This document shows positions 13,271 to 23,255 of a DNA stretch of 62,345 nucleotides, piece by piece. Location of the stretch: contig JAFQLQ010000019.1 in assembly GCA_017414505.1 (NCBI GenBank), forward strand, positions 1 to 62,345. Reading direction: 5' to 3'. The translations under genes and the position numbers were made by a program. The stretch is from Clostridia bacterium. Lineage in GTDB: Bacteria > Bacillota > Clostridia > UMGS1840 > HGM11507. The stretch's first letter is position 1; each line of letters starts with the position of its first letter. The notes below the pieces were generated by a model. That model searched no databases, was not told the origin of the DNA, and saw only the letters and a program-made list of their open reading frames with translations.

Positions 13271-14305
13271 TTAATATATATATTTAATCACCTTAACATG
13301 ATTAGATAAATGTATAATAATATAGGATATTAACATTGTGCAAACAAATACACTAATAAAATACACTACAGAATTTGCAGTAATGATAGTATCCTTAAGC
13401 CACATTTCTGCAATTGTAATTGGTATTCTTTGACATAAAAATAGTAAAAGACTGTATTTTCTCATTCTGGCATATATTCCATTATCCTCAAGCTGTAAAT
13501 TTAAAATAAATACGAACAGAAAAAAGCTTAACGGAAGAATCATAACTGTGGTATCAACGCCTTTTGAATTCCAATTTAAAAAAGCAAGACATAGTTGTTC
13601 TACAGCGAGCAATCCCCAAAAGATAACAATAGCCAACAAGTTTTTCTTATTACCTAAAATAATCTCATCCTTTTTCTCTGATATCAACGCACCAAGCGAA
13701 ACAAATATTAGCCCGAAACATACACCATTTTTTATGGTATCAAAAAATCCGTAATATGCATCAAAAACTGCTTCCAAAAACGGAATTTTCTGCGATAAAC
13801 CGTAATAAGAGCTACCAGCTAGTGTAAAGATATAAACAGGTAAAGATATCAAAAATATCTGAAGATACGAGAATTTCTTATGTAAAATCCAAACCAACAA
13901 TGTTGATGTTAAAAGTGTGGGCAAGAACCATATCGTAGAATAGCTTCCTTCAAACACAAAATCCTTTATATACTCTAAAACAATGGGGATTATACCATCT
14001 ATAAAAGCTTCGTCAAATTGCCATTTCAAGACTACAAACGGAAAATACACCACGCTCCATATGACATACATCATAAATATCCTTTTTGCATATCTTTTTA
14101 TATATGCAGTCTGATAATTCGACTTTTCTCTTGTTATAAATCCACTAGAAATAAAGAAAAAAGGAACCGCCACAGTTGTTAAAATCGTTCTTGTTGCAAA
14201 AGATAAAACTTTGCTGTAACTAGAAAAAGGAGCTGTATGTAAAATAATAATTAATATTGCACATATGAACTTGAACAAATCTATCGTTCGATATTGTGTT
14301 TTCAT
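13271..14305 (-). CDS. Acyltransferase-3 family membrane protein
   Basis: Membrane O-acyltransferase of 344 residues, with ten or so helices, that would acetylate (or otherwise acylate) sugars of the polysaccharide. The family signature is in the first helices: RTIDLFKFICAILIIILHT (Arg/Asp then His), and VPFFFISSGF. The start ATG overlaps the stop of the preceding glycosyltransferase as ATGA, so the two are translationally coupled. GGAGAG is upstream. Confidence 0.85.
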   Translation of the reverse strand: MKTQYRTIDLFKFICAILIIILHTAPFSSYSKVLSFATRTILTTVAVPFFFISSGFITREKSNYQTAYIKRYAKRIFMMYVIWSVVYFPFVVLKWQFDEAFIDGIIPIVLEYIKDFVFEGSYSTIWFLPTLLTSTLLVWILHKKFSYLQIFLISLPVYIFTLAGSSYYGLSQKIPFLEAVFDAYYGFFDTIKNGVCFGLIFVSLGALISEKKDEIILGNKKNLLAIVIFWGLLAVEQLCLAFLNWNSKGVDTTVMILPLSFFLFVFILNLQLEDNGIYARMRKYSLLLFLCQRIPITIAEMWLKDTIITANSVVYFISVFVCTMLISYIIIHLSNHVKVIKYIY

Positions 14306-15243
14306 TTGAAAACTCTCCTTTTGATTCTTTTAATTAATTTTATTAATTTATTCGGATATAATAATTTAAAGCATTTTTCATCATATATTCTGTCGCAAAT
14401 AAAATAGTTAGGATGTTTCAACGGAAATTCCAAATTTCTGGTTGGCATAAACAAAATTTTCCCCGGTTTCCACTTTTCATATTTATTACCTGCAGTATGT
14501 GTGGAACCAACACCAACACCAATATTATAAACAAGATTATATTTTGGCACAATACATAAATAAGATTGAGAATATTTAACGAATCCAAACTGAATATCCC
14601 AATAGTCAAGTTTTTTATTTTTAGATTCAAAAGCACATTTATTCCACGCCGCAACTCTAAGGGTTGCTGCTCGTTTATTGATAATCTCCTCTTTCAACAA
14701 CTCCGATATATGGTTATTTTTCATATTTTCCAAATGATAATCATAATTTTCCCATACACGTCTCCATGTCCCCCATCCAAGAGTTGCTCCGCACTTTGTA
14801 AAGAAATAGCTATCTTCTCCCGCATTCCATTCACAAAAATGATTAAATCCACTTATAATTCCAACCCTACTATCATTTTCGTACTTATCAAGCATCTCTT
14901 TCATAAAAGGAAACAATGTCGCATTAGCCACACAATCATCTTCTAAAATAAGCAACTTATCAACATAATCAAAAGCCCAAGAAATTGCACTCGCAGGTCC
15001 TTCTCCACACCCCTTGTTTTTTTCAAGATAATTAGTATAAACTTCACATTCCCAATTTATATCGCTTACAATATTTTTACATATAGAAATTTTTTCAAGA
15101 TCGGATTCATTTCTGGCTCCATCGCAAAATAGAAATAGTTTTGACGGCCTGGCTTCTTTTACCTTTTCAAACACCTCAGACAAAGTGGACGGACGAGCAA
15201 AAAATATTAATAAAACAGCTAAATCAATATCAGCTTTCAACAT
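14302..15243 (-). CDS. GT-A fold glycosyltransferase (GT2/GNT-I-like)
   Basis: Glycosyltransferase of 313 residues. The N-terminal sequence LLIFFARPSTLSEVFEKV and the central LILEDDCVAN fit a GT-A fold; the EDD would bind the metal and nucleotide sugar. GWGTWRRVWENY follows, typical of this bacterial group. Donor and acceptor cannot be told from sequence. The ATG has GGAGAAG upstream. The start overlaps the preceding GT4 gene by 14 bases and the stop overlaps the acyltransferase start. Confidence 0.8.
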   Translation of the reverse strand: MLKADIDLAVLLIFFARPSTLSEVFEKVKEARPSKLFLFCDGARNESDLEKISICKNIVSDINWECEVYTNYLEKNKGCGEGPASAISWAFDYVDKLLILEDDCVANATLFPFMKEMLDKYENDSRVGIISGFNHFCEWNAGEDSYFFTKCGATLGWGTWRRVWENYDYHLENMKNNHISELLKEEIINKRAATLRVAAWNKCAFESKNKKLDYWDIQFGFVKYSQSYLCIVPKYNLVYNIGVGVGSTHTAGNKYEKWKPGKILFMPTRNLEFPLKHPNYFICDRIYDEKCFKLLYPNKLIKLIKRIKRRVFK

Positions 15244-16504
15244 AAAACTTCTCCTTATCGATTATTGTTTGATATAACTTCTTTAACTCAAAATAATTTT
15301 TTTTTCTATCGTGTCTTATTTCTGCATCATGTATTACATTTTCAGAGAACTTATTACATAATTCTCTATCTGCAAAAAGTTGTTTTATTCTAGTTGCAAG
15401 AACCGAATATTCCGGAAAGTCATAATAAAATCCGCTTTCCTTATCCTTAAGTAACTCCGTCATTCCCCCACGATAAGGACAAATACAAGGTGTACCTATC
15501 ATCATAGCCTCACATATGGTAGCAGAAGCTCCCTCCATTGCCGAAGAAACAATACAAACATTCGCCTTTTTTAACATTTTTGCAATCTCAGTAGCATTTT
15601 TTCTTCCTGCAAACACAACATTTTCTCTAATACCTAAATCATTTATTTTCTTAACAATATATTTTTGATATGGTTTTGCCATTTTGGAATTAATAGTTTT
15701 TTCGTCTATCCCCGGCATTATAAGCTTGACCTGAGGATATTCTTCCTTAACTATTTTCAAAGCGTCCAATACTATATGCAACCCTTTCAAAGGATATAGC
15801 GATGCTCCTGCATAAATTGTGAAAGGCTCTATGTCTTCAACATTCCATTTATCGGCATCATAAAATTCTTCACGCAAATTATAATTATGTCTAAAATATG
15901 TCAATTTGTTGTTAACAGCATGCATAACAGACATATCCCAATCTGTTCTTCCGGTAACATATTTAACATTCCTTAATACATAGCGTTCACGTTTTGCATT
16001 TTTTGAATACAACAGTTTCATACAAAATGGTGTCTTCAATCTAATATATTCCTTTAAGGTTCCCATACGAATAATCTGTGAAAACTTCAAACCTCCGTAA
16101 TACTCTTGTGAAATACGAGTTAATATGCCCTGAATTGTAAGCAAAACCGGAATATCTCCACAAACCTTAAGCATAGAGTACGCCATTGAATATTCCGTTC
16201 CATGCAAATGAATTAAATCAGGTTTAAATTCATCAATAACTTTCTTACAATCCTTAATTGTTTTGTTTGACGTCAGCAACAACATTTTTCCGCCTCCCGG
16301 AAAAATGAAACTTCGAATATTGCTAACTTTTTTATCTATGTAGTTGTCAACATTGGCATACGTCATTATTGCAAGCTCAAAATCACTATCTTCGGAAAGT
16401 CTGTTAGAATAATCTACCAACCATCCTCCACTAAAATTAGTTTTTAAATTCAAGGCATCCGCAATATCAGGTAAAACCATATTCACAATCCATAAAATTT
16501 TCAT
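15230..16504 (-). CDS. GT4 family glycosyltransferase
   Basis: GT-B fold glycosyltransferase of 424 residues. The N-terminal domain has the acceptor-side segment KPDLIHLHGTEYSMAY. The C-terminal donor domain has IYAGASLYPLKGLH and the EGASATICEAM motif (Glu-x7-Glu). The ATG at 16504 has AGAGGTG upstream. The 3' end overlaps the next glycosyltransferase gene by 14 bases. Sugar specificity is unknown. Confidence 0.87.
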   Translation of the reverse strand: MKILWIVNMVLPDIADALNLKTNFSGGWLVDYSNRLSEDSDFELAIMTYANVDNYIDKKVSNIRSFIFPGGGKMLLLTSNKTIKDCKKVIDEFKPDLIHLHGTEYSMAYSMLKVCGDIPVLLTIQGILTRISQEYYGGLKFSQIIRMGTLKEYIRLKTPFCMKLLYSKNAKRERYVLRNVKYVTGRTDWDMSVMHAVNNKLTYFRHNYNLREEFYDADKWNVEDIEPFTIYAGASLYPLKGLHIVLDALKIVKEEYPQVKLIMPGIDEKTINSKMAKPYQKYIVKKINDLGIRENVVFAGRKNATEIAKMLKKANVCIVSSAMEGASATICEAMMIGTPCICPYRGGMTELLKDKESGFYYDFPEYSVLATRIKQLFADRELCNKFSENVIHDAEIRHDRKKNYFELKKLYQTIIDKEKFYVES

Positions 16505-16537
16505 ATTACACCTCTAAATAACACCAAAATTTACAAT

Positions 16538-17725
16538 TTAAATTTCATTATACAATTTTACATACTCTTTAAATTGATGTACATCTGAGTATAGCTTTTC
16601 TGTCCGATTACGTAAGTAAGAATCATTTTTTTTTTCAGAAAAAACAATCTGAGTTATTTTATTGTAAAGAATATCAACATTTTTTTCAAAAACAATAGCC
16701 CCAGTCCTACTGTCTACAATTTCGCCACTACCTCCCGAAGCAAAAGTAACAACCGGAGTTCCGCAAGCTAAAGCTTCAATGTTAACAGTCGGGAAAGTTT
16801 CTTCAAGAGAAGTATTAACAAAAACATCAGCCATACTGTATATTTTAGCTAATTCTTCAATACTATGTGTTTTTGCCAGAACAGTAATATTTTCTGGTAA
16901 TTTTTCATCAGTTTCAAGCCCTAAAATTACCATACGTTCATCATCTGATAATTTTTTTGCTAATTCAACAAGATAATCTCCGCCTTTTCTGTCGTGCAGT
17001 TTAAAGCAAATCCCTAAAATGATTTTTTTATTAGATAAGCCTAATTTTTCTTTTAAATCAGATTCTGTATATCTAAATTTTTCCAAATCTATACCATTGT
17101 TGATTACTATTACAGGATATTCTTTGAGAAAAGACTCTTTAACTTTTCCCTTAAGCCATTCGGATGGAGTGACAATAGTCATATTCTTTACGCCACAAAA
17201 CAGTTTTTTCTTATCTCTATAACTTTCTTTGCTTCTGTCAAAGAACCAGCTTACTGGATACATATTTTTTTGTAGACAATGATGACATCCTGTTTTCCAT
17301 TTATTACAACCGATATAATCAAAATGTGAACAATGACCTGTAAATGCCCAACAATCATGCAAAGTCCATATAACTTTTTTGTTGTGTTTTTTTATGTAAT
17401 TAAATAGCATTCTCACATTCACATAATGTCCATGAATATTGTGCAAATGTATAACATCAGGATTAATTTCATCAAGCTTTTTTAGTAATTTATAAGTAGC
17501 AAAATGAGAATAAAATCCGTGTTTACCAAAAAGTCTGGTTAAAAGTACATTGAACTTAAGATACAAATTCCCCTGAAATTTATACCCAAATTCATAATCA
17601 GAATGCCCGCTTCCATAAAATATATAGTTTTCTATCCCATTTTCAGTAAGAATTTTACTGATGTTGACATCAATACGACCTGTACTTCCTTTTTCGCAAA
17701 CAGTATTAATTTGAACTATTTTCAT
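16538..17725 (-). CDS. GT4 family glycosyltransferase
   Basis: GT-B fold glycosyltransferase of 395 residues, retaining type. It carries NPDVIHLHNIHGHYVN and WTLHDCWAFTGHCSHFD in the N-terminal half, the latter typical of a WcaK/WcaI-like subgroup with a Cys-rich stretch (CNKWKTGCHHC). The donor domain has the Glu motif ETFPTVNIEALACGTPVV. GAGGATA precedes the ATG. It overlaps the upstream gene by 20 bases. The acceptor and donor sugars are not known. Confidence 0.88.
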   Translation of the reverse strand: MKIVQINTVCEKGSTGRIDVNISKILTENGIENYIFYGSGHSDYEFGYKFQGNLYLKFNVLLTRLFGKHGFYSHFATYKLLKKLDEINPDVIHLHNIHGHYVNVRMLFNYIKKHNKKVIWTLHDCWAFTGHCSHFDYIGCNKWKTGCHHCLQKNMYPVSWFFDRSKESYRDKKKLFCGVKNMTIVTPSEWLKGKVKESFLKEYPVIVINNGIDLEKFRYTESDLKEKLGLSNKKIILGICFKLHDRKGGDYLVELAKKLSDDERMVILGLETDEKLPENITVLAKTHSIEELAKIYSMADVFVNTSLEETFPTVNIEALACGTPVVTFASGGSGEIVDSRTGAIVFEKNVDILYNKITQIVFSEKKNDSYLRNRTEKLYSDVHQFKEYVKLYNEI

Positions 17726-18995
17726 TTAATATATCCTCAAAATCTCTATACAATCTATTTTGTATTTCTTTTATTTGATGATTTCCTTTTCCACATTCCC
17801 AAGCTTTTACACCATATTCAGAAACTATATCAGGATTCTCTACAATCAACCTTAGCTTATCCTCTATTTCATTTTTGTTCGTTACTACAATTGCTGCATC
17901 ATTTTTAATTAAATAATCTATTGAAGCAACATCTGACGGTCCTACTGCAAAAACACATTTTGACTGATAAAAATAATCAACTAATTTAGTAGAAAAAGAT
18001 AGCCATACACTGCTTTTAGTGCTTTTTTCAAACGATTCAACATGTAGCAAAATATCTGCTTCATTTTGCATTCTCATTGTTTCTTTATGCGAAATGGCAC
18101 CCATAAAAAATGACGAGTTATCCACATTTAATTTGGCTATTACTGATTTTTTAAGAGGAGTTTGACTATATACATATAATTGAGCTTTCACCCCATCCTT
18201 ATTTATATTTTGTAGCGCTCTTGCAATCATGGCAAGAGGAATATATCTGCCATAAGCCAAATTACCTGTGAACAACAATTTCAATGGGGATTTTTTCATA
18301 GAATTCTTAGGCTTTTCATTAAACTCGAATCCTTTATAAAGAACCTCACAAATACAATTAAAACTTTTTTCATATACTTGCTTCTGCTTTTCAGAAATAA
18401 CATAAAGTTTATTACACTGTTTTACAGTTTTACGCATTATTTTTCTGGAATGAAAACGCTTTAACCAAAAAAATGGTGACAAAGAAAAACAATTAAGCGT
18501 ATACATATCATCCCATGCGTATAAAGCCAACTTACAGTTAAGATGTTTTTGAACATATTGAACCAAGTTGTTAAGAGGAATGCTATTATCTAGCGGAGCA
18601 AAAATCAAATCAGGATTCACATCCTCAATAAAAGTTTTTAATTCTTTTGATTTCCATCTACCGATTTTCCAAATAAAATCACGAATAAAAAAGAAAATCT
18701 CAAATCTTAATTTTTTTGCAGTGTTAAGCAGTTTACCGTTTTTAAAAATTTTATCATTTTCATCCTCTATTTCAATTTCCTGACCAACTGAATAATTTTT
18801 ATTCAGTAAATTTTTTATTAACTCCTTTTCGGTAATATGAAAACAACGAGATACAAATTTCTGATTTGGTCTGCCACTTTTGCCATAAACACTAAAGAAT
18901 TCCACATTTTGCATATTATCAAACAGATTGGAATATGTATTTCCAATAGTATTATCCTTTCGCATTGGTGACATAGATAAAAGTAAAATTTTCAT
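17706..18995 (-). CDS. GT-B fold glycosyltransferase (GT4-like)
   Basis: Probable glycosyltransferase of 429 residues. It begins MKILLLSMSPMRKDN, and the C-terminal half has LKLLFTGNLAYGRYIPL and a weak donor motif before FAVGPSDVASIDYLI. The sequence is divergent, so the family call is weaker than for its neighbours. I chose the ATG at 18995, one base after the stop of the ATP-grasp gene; a longer frame to 19040 would overlap that gene by 44 bases. AAAGTGA serves as a modest ribosome site. Confidence 0.72.
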   Translation of the reverse strand: MKILLLSMSPMRKDNTIGNTYSNLFDNMQNVEFFSVYGKSGRPNQKFVSRCFHITEKELIKNLLNKNYSVGQEIEIEDENDKIFKNGKLLNTAKKLRFEIFFFIRDFIWKIGRWKSKELKTFIEDVNPDLIFAPLDNSIPLNNLVQYVQKHLNCKLALYAWDDMYTLNCFSLSPFFWLKRFHSRKIMRKTVKQCNKLYVISEKQKQVYEKSFNCICEVLYKGFEFNEKPKNSMKKSPLKLLFTGNLAYGRYIPLAMIARALQNINKDGVKAQLYVYSQTPLKKSVIAKLNVDNSSFFMGAISHKETMRMQNEADILLHVESFEKSTKSSVWLSFSTKLVDYFYQSKCVFAVGPSDVASIDYLIKNDAAIVVTNKNEIEDKLRLIVENPDIVSEYGVKAWECGKGNHQIKEIQNRLYRDFEDILNENSSN

Positions 18996-18996
18996 A

Positions 18997-19914
18997 TCAC
19001 TTTGTTCGCTTTCCGTTATAATTTTTCTTTGGAAGCACAAATTTATTACCTACATCAAAATCAAATTGATCAGGTGTATATTGCACATAACCACTCCAAG
19101 GGAAAAATGTTAATTCCCCAAAATATATTTTACCATTAATTGAATACAAATCCACTCGTACTGCAGGAAAATCTTCAGATAGTTTTGTAGCAATTTTTGT
19201 CATTTCAACAAGATTTTCCGGAGGTGTAATTACCTCTTCACAGCATGGGCAGTCACTTGCAACATTAAGATTTTCCCAATTTAAATCATAAATATTTCTT
19301 TTATGGTTTGTAAACCTATCCACATCATAAACAACATATTCCGGTTTGCCGCCAAAACACATAAATTTATAATCACAAATTGAATTGTCTTTTTGTTCTT
19401 TATCTTCCAAAAGCTGTTCGATAATAATCTTAGGTTTATTTACATGATATACCCACTCGCCTGTTACGCAGTGTCTATTTCTATTAAAATAATCATTAAA
19501 GTTCTGCTTTATTGCATTATAATTAATTGTACTTTTATCGGTGCAGAAAAAATTCGTGCCGCTTCCATTAGAAGTTTTCATTGCAAATTTATCTGGAAGT
19601 TTTTCCCAATCTATTTCCTCAACACTATCATAAACTGCATACAATTCTGTAAGTATTGATTCAAAACCTTTCGATTTAATATAATCTCTTACAAGATACT
19701 TATCAGCACACTGAGCCATTACAGGATCTCTATAATATAATTTATACCACTGTAATTTTTCTGTATAACGTTTTGGATTTTTTAAATCAAGTTTTCTTTT
19801 GGTTTTTATATAATATTGCAACTGAAGCATTTGTTTATCAGGAATAAACCTAAGCAGTGATAATATTTTAAATCTCAGTTTTCTGCTTCTTATAATTTTT
19901 TTATATCCATCCAT
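18997..19914 (-). CDS. TupA-like ATP-grasp protein
   Basis: Protein of 305 residues resembling the TupA-like ATP-grasp family of cell-surface glycan clusters. The N-terminal segment DLKNPKRYTEKLQWYKLYYR and then DKYLVRDYIKSKG are hallmarks. KFAMKTSNGSGTN and the VRVDLYSINGKIYFGELTF segment match the ATP- and metal-binding ends of the fold. Such enzymes join a carboxylate to an amine. TupA itself acts in teichuronopeptide synthesis (known), so acting on a uronic acid here is an inference from the UDP-GlcA/GalA genes upstream. The start overlaps the epimerase stop as TAATG. Confidence 0.8.
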   Translation of the reverse strand: MDGYKKIIRSRKLRFKILSLLRFIPDKQMLQLQYYIKTKRKLDLKNPKRYTEKLQWYKLYYRDPVMAQCADKYLVRDYIKSKGFESILTELYAVYDSVEEIDWEKLPDKFAMKTSNGSGTNFFCTDKSTINYNAIKQNFNDYFNRNRHCVTGEWVYHVNKPKIIIEQLLEDKEQKDNSICDYKFMCFGGKPEYVVYDVDRFTNHKRNIYDLNWENLNVASDCPCCEEVITPPENLVEMTKIATKLSEDFPAVRVDLYSINGKIYFGELTFFPWSGYVQYTPDQFDFDVGNKFVLPKKNYNGKRTK

Positions 19915-20909
19915 TATCCATAAAACTCCTTATACCAAACAGCAAATTTGTCCAGACCTTCCTGAACAGAAGTGTCCGGTTTAAATCCGAAATCTCTAAT
20001 CAAGTCGCTAACATCAGCAAAAGTTCTCGGCACGTCTCCTGCCTGCATTGGTAAAAATTCTTTTTTCGCTTTTATTTCTCTTCCGTAAACTTTTGAAAGT
20101 GATTTTTCAAGACATTCAATGTAATCCATCAACTTTTCAGGCTTATTGTTACCAATATTGTAAACCTTATATTTAACACCATCATCATTTGGAACCGGAG
20201 GTTTTGACATTACATTCTCGATTCCCTCAACAATATCATCTACATATGTAAAATCACGGTACATATCACCATTGTTGAAGATTTTAATAGGTTCATTATT
20301 AAGAATTTTCTGCGTAAAAGAAAAATATGCCATATCAGGCCGTCCCATAGGTCCGTAAACAGTAAAAAATCTTAAACCTGTTGCTGGAATTCCATACAAC
20401 TTACTATAACAATGAGCCATAAGTTCGTTGCTTTTTTTAGTTGCCGCATATAGACTTACAGGATTGTCCACTTTATCCTCAGTTGAAAAAGGCACTTTTT
20501 TATTTGCACCGTAAACCGAGCTGGAAGATGCATAAACCAAATGTTCAACAGGATAATTTCTGCAGGCCTCCAGAATGTTAAAGAAACCGATTATATTAGA
20601 ATTAATATACACCTGAGGATTTTCAATTGAATATCTTACCCCCGCTTGTGCCGCCAAATTTACAACAATTTCCGGATTGTGTTTTTCAAATATTTCATTT
20701 AATTTTTCACTGTTTACCAAATCTTCCTTTACAAAAGTAAATGTTTGGTGTGACTTAAGCATTTCCAGCCTTGCCAGCTTTAATTTTGGATCGTAATAAT
20801 CATTCAAATTATCTAATCCTATAACTTCGTTACCCTTTTCCAATAAGGATTTAGATAAAAATGCTCCGATAAATCCGGCTGCTCCTGTAACAAGAATTCT
20901 TTTGCTCAT
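19914..20909 (-). CDS. UDP-glucuronate 4-epimerase
   Basis: Interconverts UDP-glucuronate and UDP-galacturonate; 331 residues of the extended SDR family. NAD site GAAGFIG (9-15), catalytic Y154 and K158 in SLYAATK, and the diagnostic AAQAGVRYSIENP segment of the glucuronate (not galactose) epimerases. The ATG at 20909 is chosen because GGAGAAGG lies just upstream; a TTG five codons earlier would lie on that ribosome site. It follows the UDP-glucose dehydrogenase gene that makes its substrate. Confidence 0.9.
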   Translation of the reverse strand: MSKRILVTGAAGFIGAFLSKSLLEKGNEVIGLDNLNDYYDPKLKLARLEMLKSHQTFTFVKEDLVNSEKLNEIFEKHNPEIVVNLAAQAGVRYSIENPQVYINSNIIGFFNILEACRNYPVEHLVYASSSSVYGANKKVPFSTEDKVDNPVSLYAATKKSNELMAHCYSKLYGIPATGLRFFTVYGPMGRPDMAYFSFTQKILNNEPIKIFNNGDMYRDFTYVDDIVEGIENVMSKPPVPNDDGVKYKVYNIGNNKPEKLMDYIECLEKSLSKVYGREIKAKKEFLPMQAGDVPRTFADVSDLIRDFGFKPDTSVQEGLDKFAVWYKEFYG

Positions 20910-20926
20910 TAATACCTTCTCCAATT

Positions 20927-22111
20927 CTAATCTCTGAAATACAAATCTCTGGTATATACTTTTTCCATAACATCTTCAATTTCGCTATTGTACCTGTTTG
21001 CTATTATAACATCAGAAATTTTTTTGAATTCATCCAAATTATTAACTACCCGGGAATTAAAGAACGAATCTTCCTCATAGGTAGGCTCATAAACAACAAC
21101 CTCTATTCCCTTTGCTTTAATACGTTTCATAACTCCCTGAATTGAAGACTGTCTGAAATTGTCCGAATTAGACTTCATAGTAAGTCTGTAAACACCAACA
21201 ACATTGGGGTTTTTCTCTATGATTCTGTCCGCAATAAAATCTTTTCTTGTACTGTTGGAATTAACTATTGCGGCAATAATGTCACTAGGAACATCTTTAT
21301 AATTTGCGAGAAGCTGTTTTGTATCTTTAGGTAGGCAATATCCACCATAACCAAAAGACGGATTATTGTAGTGGTCTCCGATTCTTGGATCAAGACAAAT
21401 GCCCTCTATAATCTGCTGAGTATTCAGTTCACGCATTTCCGCATAAGTATCAAGTTCATTGAAAAAAGAAATTCTCAACGCAAGATAAGTATTGGCAAAA
21501 AGTTTTACCGCCTCAGCTTCAGTTAAATCAGTAAACAATATTGAAATATCTTCTTTTAAAGCTCCATCTGCAAGCAACGCTGCAAACTGCTTTGCTTTCG
21601 CTTTTAATCTTTCATCATCCTGCGGTACTCCAACAATAATTCTCGAAGGATATAAATTATCATAAAGAGCACGACCTTCTCTTAAGAACTCCGGAGAAAA
21701 CAAAATATTATCAGTTTTATATTTTTCTCTTATAGATTTTGTATAGCCAACCGGTACTGTAGATTTAATAATCATAATTGCATCAGGATTTATTTCAATA
21801 ACTTTTTCCACAACTGCTTCTACTGATGATGTATCAAAATAATTCAATTTTGGATCATAGTTGGTAGGAGTAGATATTATCACAAATTCGGCATCTTTGT
21901 AGGCTTTTTCAGAATCGATGGTAGCAGTTAAATTAAGGTTTTTTTCTGCTAAATATTCAGAAATTTCTTTATCAATAATCGGCGACTTTTTATTATTAAT
22001 CATACTAACCTTTTCAGGAATAATATCAAGTGCCCATACCTCGTTATTCTGTGCAAGCAAAATAGCATTGGATAATCCTACATATCCTGTTCCTGCAACC
22101 GCAATTTTCAT
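20927..22111 (-). CDS. ugd: UDP-glucose 6-dehydrogenase
   Basis: Oxidises UDP-glucose to UDP-glucuronate with two NAD+. 394 residues. NAD site GTGYVG (7-12), the catalytic lysine/asparagine segment [20 protein letters not shown] (K204, N207), and the nucleophile C259 in [10 protein letters not shown]. Length is typical of the short bacterial form. The ATG has AGAGTGA upstream. With the next gene it supplies UDP-GlcA and UDP-GalA for the polysaccharide. Confidence 0.95.
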   Translation of the reverse strand: MKIAVAGTGYVGLSNAILLAQNNEVWALDIIPEKVSMINNKKSPIIDKEISEYLAEKNLNLTATIDSEKAYKDAEFVIISTPTNYDPKLNYFDTSSVEAVVEKVIEINPDAIMIIKSTVPVGYTKSIREKYKTDNILFSPEFLREGRALYDNLYPSRIIVGVPQDDERLKAKAKQFAALLADGALKEDISILFTDLTEAEAVKLFANTYLALRISFFNELDTYAEMRELNTQQIIEGICLDPRIGDHYNNPSFGYGGYCLPKDTKQLLANYKDVPSDIIAAIVNSNSTRKDFIADRIIEKNPNVVGVYRLTMKSNSDNFRQSSIQGVMKRIKAKGIEVVVYEPTYEEDSFFNSRVVNNLDEFKKISDVIIANRYNSEIEDVMEKVYTRDLYFRD

Positions 22112-22127
22112 AACAAATCACTCTTTT

Positions 22128-23231
22128 CTATAAGTTCATAAACTCCAGCATTTTTTTATTTATAATTTCTACATCAAATTTATTTTTACAAATTTCAAAG
22201 CTTTCTTTTCCCATCTTACGTGTTTCATCGTAATTTTCTATCATATATAACATCTTATCAGCCAGTGCTTCAGTATCCTTTACAGGAACAAGAAAACCAT
22301 TTCTGCCATTTTCAACAGCTTCTTTAGTTCCAACCCAATCCGTAGTAAGAACTGCTTTTCCGCAAGCCATAGCTTCAAGGATAGTTCTCGGAATTCCTTC
22401 CCGGTAATATGTAGGCAAAACAAAAACTGACGCATTTTTAAGAATCGGAAAAACATCCTTTACTTCTCCGGGAAATTCTATTATTCCATCTTCTATATAG
22501 CTTTTAATTTCTTCTTCCCTTATTGCGCCCATAGAACTGTCAAATCCGCCAAGCAGCATAAAGCGTACTTCAGGATGACATTCTTTTACTTTTCTTGCTG
22601 CGTTTAGATATTCAAAAATACCTTTTTCTCGAATTATCCTTGATATCATCAAAAATACCGGTTGTTCCGGCAAAGGTGTACATTCAAATCTTGTCATATT
22701 CACACCGGAACCATCTATTTTTAGACATTTGTTTTTTGGCAAATATCTTTTCTTAACGAAAAGCTCCATATCATCAAAATTCTGAAAAATAACTTTTTCG
22801 CAACCCTTAAACGCCGCTTTGTATAAATATTTTGTTATAGTTCTCAGAATTTTGGTTTTTGTGCTGTTGGAAGTATACAAGCGCCCTAATCCGGTTATCA
22901 TAGGATAAACTCGTTTTATTCCACATGTTTTTGCAGCAAGACTTCCGTAAATTACCGGTTTTATAGTATAGCTGAAAATAATCTGAGGTTTTTCTTTTCT
23001 CATTACATCTTCCAACATTTTTTTATACTGCAAATCACCTTTTATACCAATATTATCTTTTACAAAAGGTACAACAATAAGCTTAGCTCCAAGAGCTTTT
23101 ATATCCTCTTCAAAATCATTATTAGGTCCTGTGACAACAACCTCGTAACCTTTTTTTATAAATTCCTTAATCAAATCGCCTCTAAAATTAAAAACGGTTT
23201 TATTTTTTGGCGATATAACCATTATTTTCAA
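22128..23231 (-). CDS. GT4 family glycosyltransferase
   Basis: Retaining GT-B fold enzyme of 367 residues. The N terminus, MKIMVISPKNKTVFNFRGDL after conversion of the start, is typical of a capsule GT4 subgroup. Later come FSYTIKPVIYGSLAAK and the donor motif REGIPRTILEAMACGKAVL. I chose the TTG at 23231, nine bases after GTGGGG. The frame extends to a TTG at 23252, and an ATG lies at 23222, so the start is uncertain by a few codons. The gene lies between the Asn-synthetase-like gene and ugd. Confidence 0.87.
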   Translation of the reverse strand: MKIMVISPKNKTVFNFRGDLIKEFIKKGYEVVVTGPNNDFEEDIKALGAKLIVVPFVKDNIGIKGDLQYKKMLEDVMRKEKPQIIFSYTIKPVIYGSLAAKTCGIKRVYPMITGLGRLYTSNSTKTKILRTITKYLYKAAFKGCEKVIFQNFDDMELFVKKRYLPKNKCLKIDGSGVNMTRFECTPLPEQPVFLMISRIIREKGIFEYLNAARKVKECHPEVRFMLLGGFDSSMGAIREEEIKSYIEDGIIEFPGEVKDVFPILKNASVFVLPTYYREGIPRTILEAMACGKAVLTTDWVGTKEAVENGRNGFLVPVKDTEALADKMLYMIENYDETRKMGKESFEICKNKFDVEIINKKMLEFMNL

Positions 23232-23255
23232 AACCTTATTCCCCACTCTCAAAAT

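Noticed and set aside
18996..19040. Longer start for the GT-B gene at 19040
   Set aside because: It would overlap the ATP-grasp gene by 44 bases; the ATG at 18995 gives the usual MKILLLS start.
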